From Bacillota bacterium (lineage in GTDB: Bacteria > Bacillota > Bacilli > Alicyclobacillales > SLC66), in NCBI GenBank assembly GCA_021805735.1, contig JAJZEE010000015.1:1-50813 (forward strand): a stretch of DNA of 50,813 nt, written 5' to 3'. The stretch's first letter is position 1. The number at the start of each line of letters is the position of its first letter. The notes below the pieces were generated by a model, which saw nothing but the letters and a program-made list of their open reading frames with translations, ran no database searches and was not told the origin of the DNA. A program made the position numbers and the translations under genes. Positions 34,634 to 41,158 of the stretch are shown here, piece by piece.

Positions 34634-36352
34634 ATGGAAAACACCGAGCATTTTGAGCCGCGCGGCAGGATTGCAAGGCAACGCGCCAGAACAGCAGCGC
34701 GTCCTGAAATCGGATCCGTCGGGTGGATCGTTCTCTGGATCGCGGCAAGCGTGTTGCCGATCCTGCCCTATGCTCAGCCACTGTGGAACAATGCCTTGGC
34801 CGATACTCCGTATGCTTATCTCGTATGGATCCCTGCCTTCGCGTTTCTCTGGGCGGGGTGGTCGATGGCCCGCACTGATCAGTACAAGGACGACGCCGAG
34901 CTAAATGGAATCATGGGCATGCTGCTTATGCTTCTCTCAGGAGGATTGCTGGTCGCGGGGATGACATCGTGGGCAGGCGGTTTTGTAGGCAACTCAACGG
35001 GGTTGCTCGTGTGGCCGCTGTGGGCGCTGGGACTGGCCTGGCTAATGTTCGGGCTGGGAATCACGACCAGGATCGTGCGGCCGCTCCTGTACCTGTTGCT
35101 CGCATGGCCGTCCATTTACTCCTGGATTGTCAATATGACCAATCCCGTTTTAGAGAATCTCGCAAACGCCAGTCTGACCGTGTTCGCACATTTCGTGCCT
35201 TGGCTGCACGTGAGTTCGGAATACGGCGATTACTATGTCAATCACGCCGGTCACTGGTTTGGGGTGCAGGTATCTTCGGTCTGCAGCGGATCAGACAGTT
35301 TTCTGGCAATGATCATCCTGCTGCCCATTATTCTCGTGCTGTTCGAGGGAACGGTTGTCAGGAAGTTGATCCTTATCGGTCTGGCGGCGGTCATGTCCGT
35401 CGTCATGAATCTCCTGCGTTTGATCATTCTGGTGATCTCCGGTCATCTGGTGGGCAGCAATTTCACCTTTGGCACGCTGCACCCGGTGCTGGGCCTGATT
35501 CTATTCATCGTCACCCTTGGTATTCTTGCTTTGGTCGGCAAGGTGATCGGCGTGCGCGGCAAGATGGTTCAATCGTCCAAATCCCTGCCTATTCCAGGCG
35601 TGGTTCGTGTTGGCATCGCAGTGGCGAGCGCGCTGGCGCTGACTGTGCTGCTCTGGCCCATCTACAACTGGGCCGCCGGATCGTTCGGAACGCCCATTTC
35701 CGTCAATACAAATAACCTCTCACTGCTGATGCCGCGGATGACAGGATACAACCGCAGTGTGTTGGGCACGTTTAACGAGGCTAGCGTGTTGGGCCCTGGT
35801 TCGTATGGCAGGGCATTTGCCTATACGGATAGGCAGGGCCGCTATATGATGGCTGAGGAATGGTGGACGTACAATCTCAGTGCCCTGCAGAGTTATGGTG
35901 TTAATAACTGCCTTCTCTTTCACGGCTACAGCGTCTTGGGGCGCCAGAATTTTATCGTTCGCCCGGGAGTCGCGGCGCAAGCTTTCGCCGTTTTACTCCC
36001 GCCGAACGCGGCGGGCAGCAACTCCCGCGACGCCTATGAAGACGTAGCGTACATCTACGCCGTGAAATACAGAGGGCGCGACGCGTACATCCGCGCGGAG
36101 TTCATGACGCCCGTCCGCTACGGGGTGCAGACCACGGGCCCGCTGGCGTCGGTGTTGCCGTTGGCGCTTAAGGCACAATATGGCGCGAGTGGTTCGGCGC
36201 GGCAAGCGCTGTCCGCATTGCCAGCGCTCACCGCGCCTGAACGGAGCAATCTGCGGGCGTTTGACTTCTTCGTGCGCACCTTTGCCAGTCTGAGCATGAA
36301 GACTGTAGGGAACACAGCGCCGGGTTCAACGTCGCCCGCCACGAACGCCTGA
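34634..36352 (+). CDS. Exosortase/archaeosortase-family transpeptidase with EpsI-like C-terminal domain (copy 1)
   Basis: 572 residues. About eight membrane helices fill residues 30-345. The invariant exosortase triad is present: Cys217 in SSVCSGSDSF, Arg262 in NLLRLIILV and His283 in GTLHPVLG. Exosortases cleave a C-terminal sorting signal in the membrane and are thought to transfer the protein to a surface acceptor. The last 220 residues (LGPGSYGRAF, EEWWTYNLS, NNCLLFHGY) look like an EpsI/DUF3485 domain, fused as in some polysaccharide-linked exosortases. The ATG at 34634 follows GGGAGG; a TTG at 34598 is less likely. The substrate genes at 36507, 37577 and 40100 and a second exosortase are close by. 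Confidence 0.9.
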   Translation: MENTEHFEPRGRIARQRARTAARPEIGSVGWIVLWIAASVLPILPYAQPLWNNALADTPYAYLVWIPAFAFLWAGWSMARTDQYKDDAELNGIMGMLLMLLSGGLLVAGMTSWAGGFVGNSTGLLVWPLWALGLAWLMFGLGITTRIVRPLLYLLLAWPSIYSWIVNMTNPVLENLANASLTVFAHFVPWLHVSSEYGDYYVNHAGHWFGVQVSSVCSGSDSFLAMIILLPIILVLFEGTVVRKLILIGLAAVMSVVMNLLRLIILVISGHLVGSNFTFGTLHPVLGLILFIVTLGILALVGKVIGVRGKMVQSSKSLPIPGVVRVGIAVASALALTVLLWPIYNWAAGSFGTPISVNTNNLSLLMPRMTGYNRSVLGTFNEASVLGPGSYGRAFAYTDRQGRYMMAEEWWTYNLSALQSYGVNNCLLFHGYSVLGRQNFIVRPGVAAQAFAVLLPPNAAGSNSRDAYEDVAYIYAVKYRGRDAYIRAEFMTPVRYGVQTTGPLASVLPLALKAQYGASGSARQALSALPALTAPERSNLRAFDFFVRTFASLSMKTVGNTAPGSTSPATNA

Positions 36353-36362
36353 GCAGGACGAA

Positions 36363-36388
36363 GGCCGCTTCCCTGTCTGGAAACGGCC
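36363..36388 (+). terminator. Hairpin after exosortase copy 1
   Basis: GGCCGCTTCC (36363-36372) pairs with GGAAACGGCC (36379-36388), one mismatch, loop six. It lies ten bases past the stop, followed by a T-poor stretch. Probable terminator or 3' stabiliser. The remainder of 36353-36506 is otherwise featureless. Confidence 0.5.
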
Positions 36389-36506
36389 TAGTTTGATATT
36401 GTCTCACATTATCACATTACCCTTCGCAGCGGGCTGTGCATCCTGACTGCGAGACGCACCCTTTGCCGCCATGTGTTCATCTCAATCGCGAAGCGAGCGT
36501 TTTTGA

Positions 36507-37196
36507 TCAGCGCGCACGGCGGCGTGCATACCAAACCACGCCGCCGATTGCGGCCAGAGCGACCGGCAAGAGGCCCGCAAACGGAACTTCCGGCATGTTT
36601 CCCTGCGTCGCTGGTTGAACGGTTACTGTGCCGTCGATCGAAGGATCCGTAGAGAAGAAGAATTCATCCTCGCCGCTATTGCCGTTCGATTGCGGCTGCG
36701 CATTGACGCCGAAGGTGCCGATCGTATAGTCGCCTGGCGAGACATTGGACGGCAGTGTCACCGGATACACAAACGGATGTTTATTGCTGAGTTGTCCGCT
36801 GAGAACCGAAAATCGAATGTCTTTGGCGTACTTCTCAGCCTTCTTGGGGTTACCCTGAAAATTGTGGGCCGGATTGTAGAAGTTGAACGTCAGCGTGGGA
36901 GGTACGTTTTTCAAGTTATTTTCCTGCGTCTTCCCGCCTGGACTCGCCAGAACGAAATAGTAGGTTTGGCCTTCTGTCAACGCAGAGACGGGGGCGGAAC
37001 CGTTCTCCGCGTTCGCCAGCGTTGAGTACATATACAGGGTTCCTTCTCCGTTCCCCCCATTGTCGCCCGACCCCCCCGACCCGCCGGATGAAGCAAATGC
37101 TGTGCCGCCGAGGGCGAGGCTGCTCACCATCCATAGTGCCAGCGCTCCTCCGGCAGCCACGGTCACTATATGTCGGCGATTCCTCCGTTGTATCAT
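36507..37196 (-). CDS. Secreted putative exosortase substrate with MPEVP C-terminal signal (substrate 1)
   Basis: 229 residues from the ATG at 37196, which follows AGGGGGAG. A twin-Arg-rich N-terminus and a hydrophobic stretch end at TAFAS, a signal peptide. A Gly/Ser/Asn-rich linker then leads into a beta-type domain (YTIGTFGVNAQPQ). The last 29 residues start with MPEVPFAG at residue 201, continue as a hydrophobic helix and end in YARRRAR. Motif, helix and basic tail form the three parts of a PEP-CTERM-like sorting signal. It is transcribed opposite to substrate 2, with a 380-base shared intergenic region. Its biological role is unknown; an envelope or extracellular-matrix protein is likely. 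Confidence 0.8.
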   Translation of the reverse strand: MIQRRNRRHIVTVAAGGALALWMVSSLALGGTAFASSGGSGGSGDNGGNGEGTLYMYSTLANAENGSAPVSALTEGQTYYFVLASPGGKTQENNLKNVPPTLTFNFYNPAHNFQGNPKKAEKYAKDIRFSVLSGQLSNKHPFVYPVTLPSNVSPGDYTIGTFGVNAQPQSNGNSGEDEFFFSTDPSIDGTVTVQPATQGNMPEVPFAGLLPVALAAIGGVVWYARRRAR

Positions 37197-37256
37197 TGAA
37201 TTTTCACTCCCCCTATAAGGACTCTCCATTTCCGCGCGAGGCAACTATAGCACAGG

Positions 37257-37267
37257 GCATTTCGGGT
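37257..37267. promoter_or_regulatory. Direct repeat GCATTTCGGGT, copy 1
   Basis: The same 11 bases occur at 37399-37409 in this divergent intergenic region. A close variant (GCGTTTCGGGA, 9 of 11) is found at 34546-34556 before exosortase copy 1. It may be a binding site for a regulator of the exosortase locus. Short length makes chance a real possibility. Confidence 0.35.
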
Positions 37268-37398
37268 AACCATACATAGCAGGCTTTTATAAGACTAAGA
37301 ATTCTTTATGTCGCAGTCGCTCAACCCTAATCAAATCAATATATTGCAGTACTTCCGCGAGCTCACCACAATTTTGCGCATGTAATATTCTGAATGAT

Positions 37399-37409
37399 GC
37401 ATTTCGGGT
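37399..37409. promoter_or_regulatory. Direct repeat GCATTTCGGGT, copy 2
   Basis: Identical to the repeat at 37257-37267. It lies directly upstream of the 25-base motif at 37415-37439 before substrate 2. Confidence 0.35.
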
Positions 37410-37414
37410 CAATC

Positions 37415-37439
37415 TAAAGTTTTCTTCATGTTACCAAAC
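37415..37439 (+). promoter_or_regulatory. Conserved upstream motif, copy before substrate 2
   Basis: 20 of 25 bases match the element at 38196-38220 before exosortase copy 2; the shared core is TTTTCTTSATGTTRCCAA. It lies about 62 bases before a CATAAT box at 37477-37482. Position and conservation suggest an activator site or an alternative-sigma promoter part. Confidence 0.55.
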
Positions 37440-37512
37440 CCGAAACTTAAAGCACTCAAGCGGAAAACACTGATACCATAATAGTTAGTTTGTGAACACG
37501 CGATGTTCCTTA

Positions 37513-37557
37513 CTATGCACAGGAGTTCACGCTTCGGGGCGGCTCCTCACTCCATAG
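37513..37557 (+). promoter_or_regulatory. Structured 5' leader hairpin of substrate 2
   Basis: Two stacked stems can form: CTATG (37513-37517) with CATAG (37553-37557), and AGGAG with CTCCT inside it, closing a 17-base GC-rich loop. The hairpin ends just before the very strong ribosome site AAAGGAGGTGA, so it may stabilise the mRNA or modulate translation. No known riboswitch was recognised. Confidence 0.45.
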
Positions 37558-37576
37558 CAGAAAGGAGGTGAATCTA

Positions 37577-38068
37577 ATGAGGGGATGGAAACAAGTCTTG
37601 GTTACCGCCGGTTTGGTGGCAGGGTCATTGGCCGTTTCGGCGCCCGCCTTTGCGGCCTCAAACATAACCCAGGAAGTTACGATTCCAGCGGGTCAAACGT
37701 ACTTGATCCTAAACTTCCCGACCCTTCAGGGGGTTGCGTTGACTCCTCCGCCAACGCTGCAATATGAATTTACGACCGGACCGCCTGGAACGCCCTCGAC
37801 CACAGCTCCGATTTACGAGACGGGTGTGTTGTATTCAACCAGTCCGGCGGTGAGCTACAAGATTCCGATTCCGAACTACGGGCACGCTCAGAACGTGTAT
37901 GTGACGATGAGCTACACGTCTCCAGGCCCGAACTCCAACTATTATGCGGAAACAGTTGGTCCACTGTTGGATACCCTGCCGGAGGTTCCATTGGCGGCGG
38001 CTCTGCCTTTGGGAATGTTGGGTGTGTGGTACGTGATGCGCAGGCGGCGATTGAACGCCGTGCGTTGA
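37577..38068 (+). CDS. Small secreted putative exosortase substrate with LPEVP C-terminal signal (substrate 2)
   Basis: 163 residues. The ATG at 37577 follows AAAGGAGGTGA, an almost perfect ribosome site, so strong expression is expected. The signal peptide ends after APAFA. The mature part of about 105 residues is rich in Pro, Thr, Tyr and beta strands (YLILNFPTLQ, YKIPIPNYGH, VTMSYTSPGPNSNYY). At residue 134 the sorting signal begins: LPEVPLAAALPLGMLG, then a short helix, then MRRRR. Substrate 3 at 40100 is a clear paralogue. An abundant, exosortase-processed surface or matrix protein is the most likely role. A strong hairpin follows the stop. Confidence 0.8.
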   Translation: MRGWKQVLVTAGLVAGSLAVSAPAFAASNITQEVTIPAGQTYLILNFPTLQGVALTPPPTLQYEFTTGPPGTPSTTAPIYETGVLYSTSPAVSYKIPIPNYGHAQNVYVTMSYTSPGPNSNYYAETVGPLLDTLPEVPLAAALPLGMLGVWYVMRRRRLNAVR

Positions 38069-38093
38069 GGCATTTCGGTTGTAGTGAGGACGG

Positions 38094-38131
38094 GAAGCGC
38101 GAGCGGTCGAATCCTCAACCGCTCGCGCTTC
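38094..38131 (+). terminator. Strong hairpin after substrate 2
   Basis: Fourteen bases at 38094-38107 (GAAGCGCGAGCGGT) pair perfectly with 38118-38131 around a ten-base loop. A T-tract is missing (TATAGAGATTATG follows). Very stable; a terminator or mRNA 3' protector. Confidence 0.65.
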
Positions 38132-38195
38132 TATAGAGATTATGTTTGGTGGTTTAGCAGGTTTTTGCGGTGTGCGTAGCGTCTCTCACATCACC

Positions 38196-38220
38196 TGAAA
38201 TTTTCTTGATGTTGCCAAGC
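38196..38220 (+). promoter_or_regulatory. Conserved upstream motif, copy before exosortase 2
   Basis: The partner of the element at 37415-37439 (20 of 25 identical). A TATGAT box lies at 38254-38259, 33 bases after the motif, and the exosortase ATG 26 bases beyond that. Shared placement before a substrate and a processing enzyme suggests co-regulation. Confidence 0.55.
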
Positions 38221-38285
38221 GAAAAATTTAACTCGTTTCAGCGAATCGCTTGGTATGATGTGAGCAGAAATGCGGGAGGGTTTGT

Positions 38286-39968
38286 ATGGCTGCGGAGATT
38301 CCAATCAAACGGAGCAGAAGAACGAGCACGCGCAGGCGTCTTGGACCGCTCGCCTGGATTTACGCATGGGTGATCGGCAGTTCGCTTCCTATGATTCCCT
38401 ATGCCACTCCTCTGTGGTCGGGGGCGCTCGCAGACACCCCGTACGCGTATCTGGTGTGGATTCCAGTATTCGCGTTTATCTGGGCGGGTTGGCAGCTACA
38501 GAGGGCGCTGAGTTACAATGACGATGCTGAACTTAACGGAATCATGGGAATTCCGATGCTGCTGCTGGCGGGTTCCCTGCTGGTGGTCGGCATCACCGTG
38601 TGGCAGTATTACTTTGTTGGCCAAAGCGTCGGTCTGCTCATCTGGCCACTGTGGGCGCTGGGGCTGGCGTGGCTCATGTTTGGGGTCGGCGTTACGAAGT
38701 ATCTGCTTCGGCCGCTTATGTATCTATGGCTGAGTTGGCCGCCTCTCTATTCGGCCATTGTCAGTTTCACCAATCCCATTTTAGAGAATTTTGCCAATCG
38801 CTTTGTGGCGGAACTGGCGCACAAGTTTTCGTGGCTCGTCATCAGCAGCCCCGTCGGCACCTATCGGGTTCTGTATCACCGCCAGTCTGTGACGGTCTAT
38901 GTGACGTCGGTCTGCAGCGGAGCGGACAGCCTTCTGGCGGTGGCGATCCTGTTGCCCATCGTGCTGGTGACCTTCATGGGACCGCTGTGGAAGAAGAGTA
39001 TGTCCATTTTGCTTGCAGCGTGCCTGGCGCTGCTGGCCAATTGGCTGCGTTTGGCCGTGATCATTTTTTCCATTCATATTCTGGGACCCAATTTTTCGCT
39101 AGGCGTTCTTCATCCGGTGCTCGGCATCCTTCTGTTTATGGCGATGGTGGCGGCCGTCGTGAAGTTTTCCCACTGGTTGGGTCTTGAGAATCGCAAATTC
39201 AAGAAGGGGCAGATGATTCGGACGCCGGGGCGGATTCGGGTGTCGATGTCCATTTTATCGGTCGGCGCGCTAACGGTGTTGCTATGGCCGCTGTATCAGG
39301 GGGCGCCGGGAACGGACCACGCGCCGATTCCGGTGGCGTCAAACGCGTTGCCCAAGCTGATGCCGAAAGTGCTGGGATGGACGGTGAGCCCGATCGGGAA
39401 CTATGACGCAGCGTCGATTTTGGGGCCGGGGGCGGTCAGCACGGCGGTCACGTACCGTTCGATCTATGGTGATCAGGTGCTGTCGGAATGGTGGTGGACG
39501 TATCAACCCATTTCATTGCAAGGCTATACGGAACAGGATTGTCTGCTGTTTCACGGAGCGCAGATCATTGACCAACGTCCTTTGGCGATTGCCGCCGGCA
39601 TCAACGCGACCGTTTACACGGTGCTGTTGGCGCCCGCAGCCATCGGCAGTCCACGCAATCTGTACTTGGATACGGTGTACTCATTTTCAGTCCGGTATCA
39701 TGGGCGCGTGGCGTTCATCCGTTCCGAGACGGCGACGCCAGTGGCGTACTTTATCCGCCCAAGCAATCCACTTGTAGCCCAGATGCCAACCGCATTGAAC
39801 GAGCTTCTGGCCGCACCGGGATCGCCGCGGCAGACTGCGGGTTTACTGAGCCCGGATCAAACGATACATCTGGAAAACTACTTCTCCCTGGTGCATGTGA
39901 TGGCGCGGCGTATTTTTGTCGCTCACAAGGGGGCGGCGCCAGTCTCATCAAAAGCGCTGAACGCCTGA
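38286..39968 (+). CDS. Exosortase/archaeosortase-family transpeptidase with EpsI-like C-terminal domain (copy 2)
   Basis: 560 residues, a paralogue of copy 1 along the whole length. The triad is Cys210 in TSVCSGADSLL, Arg255 in NWLRLAVII and His276 in GVLHPVLG, all within the multi-helix membrane part. The conserved N-terminal region ADTPYAYLVWIPVFAFIWAG and the EpsI-like C-terminal part (LGPGAVSTAV, SEWWWTYQPI, DCLLFHGAQI) match copy 1. The ATG follows GCGGGAGG. It is followed after 131 bases by substrate 3, suggesting that each exosortase may have its own preferred substrate. Regulation is likely linked to substrate 2 through the motif at 38196. Confidence 0.9.
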   Translation: MAAEIPIKRSRRTSTRRRLGPLAWIYAWVIGSSLPMIPYATPLWSGALADTPYAYLVWIPVFAFIWAGWQLQRALSYNDDAELNGIMGIPMLLLAGSLLVVGITVWQYYFVGQSVGLLIWPLWALGLAWLMFGVGVTKYLLRPLMYLWLSWPPLYSAIVSFTNPILENFANRFVAELAHKFSWLVISSPVGTYRVLYHRQSVTVYVTSVCSGADSLLAVAILLPIVLVTFMGPLWKKSMSILLAACLALLANWLRLAVIIFSIHILGPNFSLGVLHPVLGILLFMAMVAAVVKFSHWLGLENRKFKKGQMIRTPGRIRVSMSILSVGALTVLLWPLYQGAPGTDHAPIPVASNALPKLMPKVLGWTVSPIGNYDAASILGPGAVSTAVTYRSIYGDQVLSEWWWTYQPISLQGYTEQDCLLFHGAQIIDQRPLAIAAGINATVYTVLLAPAAIGSPRNLYLDTVYSFSVRYHGRVAFIRSETATPVAYFIRPSNPLVAQMPTALNELLAAPGSPRQTAGLLSPDQTIHLENYFSLVHVMARRIFVAHKGAAPVSSKALNA

Positions 39969-40099
39969 GAGATGATGGGCGAAGTACTCCACAGGGTGAG
40001 GGGGTATCCATGAGGGGGAGGCGGATAGCAGAACGCGGATGTATCATTGGGCCATCTCAGCTTTGCGGATGCCGGTATTGACACAAGGGGGCAAGAGAC

Positions 40100-40657
40100 A
40101 TGACTGGTGGGAAAAAAGCATTGCTCTTTGGCGGGTTGGTCGTCGCTTCTCTGACGATGACGGTGACCACATTCGCAGCTTCTCCGAACAACCCACCGTT
40201 GCGGACAAATTTGCCAACCGCGGCACACGCGACGTCGGCGATTCGCAAGGTTGTCGTACACAAGGGCGCCAGATACGTTATTGTGAACTTTCCTGTCCTC
40301 AAGGGAGCAGGACTGACAGCTCCTCAGACTCTGCGCTTCGCGTTTACCGTGGCGCCGCCCGTTTTTCCCATTGGCTCGATCGGCAGTTCGAACACTCCAC
40401 CGATTATCGAGACAGGCACCCTGTATTCGATGCATCCGGTCAGGTACAAGATTCCGTTGCCGAACTTCGGGCGCGTCGTGAGTGTCAACGTGTCCATGGC
40501 ATACACATCTCCGACTCCGAACTCCAAGTATTATCAGGAAACCGTTGGTCCGCTTGTGGATACATTGCCAGAGGCGCCGCTGGCGGCGGCTCTGCCGCTT
40601 GGGATGCTGGGCGTGTGGCAAGTGGTGCGCAGACGTCGCGTGAACGTTCCGTATTAA
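40100..40657 (+). CDS. Small secreted putative exosortase substrate with LPEAP C-terminal signal (substrate 3)
   Basis: 185 residues. Signal peptide up to about TTFAA; the ATG is preceded by AAGGGGGC. The mature region matches substrate 2 in several stretches (YVIVNFPVLKGAGLTAPQTL, YKIPLPNFGR, MAYTSPTPNSKYY). The sorting signal from residue 156 is LPEAPLAAALPLGMLG, a helix and VRRRR. The Val to Ala change at the fourth position is the main difference from substrate 2. It lies between exosortase copy 2 and the coiled-coil/glycosyltransferase pair, and may be cotranscribed with both. Confidence 0.8.
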   Translation: MTGGKKALLFGGLVVASLTMTVTTFAASPNNPPLRTNLPTAAHATSAIRKVVVHKGARYVIVNFPVLKGAGLTAPQTLRFAFTVAPPVFPIGSIGSSNTPPIIETGTLYSMHPVRYKIPLPNFGRVVSVNVSMAYTSPTPNSKYYQETVGPLVDTLPEAPLAAALPLGMLGVWQVVRRRRVNVPY

Positions 40658-40687
40658 ATCTGTGCGGACTGAACAGGAGGAACCATA

Positions 40688-41158
40688 GTGCGTAGAAATC
40701 GTTTCGAAAGACAATTCTTTGGGTATGCGAAATCTTCTGTGGATGAGAAAATGAAGATTTGCGAGCAAAAACTGGCGGATGCGGAACAGCAGGTGAGTGA
40801 ACTTACAGTTCGACTGGCGAAGGCAGAGTCGCAAAAAGAAGAGTTGGCTATCACTGTAGCGGCCATGCGCCGTCAGCACATTCAATCAGTGAGTATGTCG
40901 GGTGCGGGAGAATCGATAACGGTCATCGTCGGACCAACGGATTCGATTGGTCACATTACGGGATTGATCGATGCTTTAGAGGGATCACCGCATCTGGCAG
41001 TCAGATTTCGGGTGTTTCGCGATGGTTTTTATCGTGTTGACGGTCAAGCTCATGATCGAAATAAGTTGATCGGCTGGTTGCGTGCTCATTCCCTCGTGCG
41101 CAATATAGCGGTGGATCAGGAGTTGGTGCATGTGTCGCCGAGAGGAGTACCGGCATGA
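40688..41158 (+). CDS. Coiled-coil protein paired with glycosyltransferase
   Basis: 156 residues from a GTG that follows ACAGGAGG. Residues 10-60 form a coiled coil whose beginning (FFGYAKSSVDEKMKICEQKL) recalls the start of DivIVA-type scaffold proteins. The C-terminal 85 residues (ITVIVGPTDSIGHITGLIDA, RFRVFRDGFYRVDGQA) look like a small alpha/beta domain of the kind attached to polysaccharide and sensory proteins. The stop overlaps the start of the glycosyltransferase (ATGA), so the two are made together and may interact. A role as positioning or regulatory partner is inference. Confidence 0.7.
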   Translation: MRRNRFERQFFGYAKSSVDEKMKICEQKLADAEQQVSELTVRLAKAESQKEELAITVAAMRRQHIQSVSMSGAGESITVIVGPTDSIGHITGLIDALEGSPHLAVRFRVFRDGFYRVDGQAHDRNKLIGWLRAHSLVRNIAVDQELVHVSPRGVPA

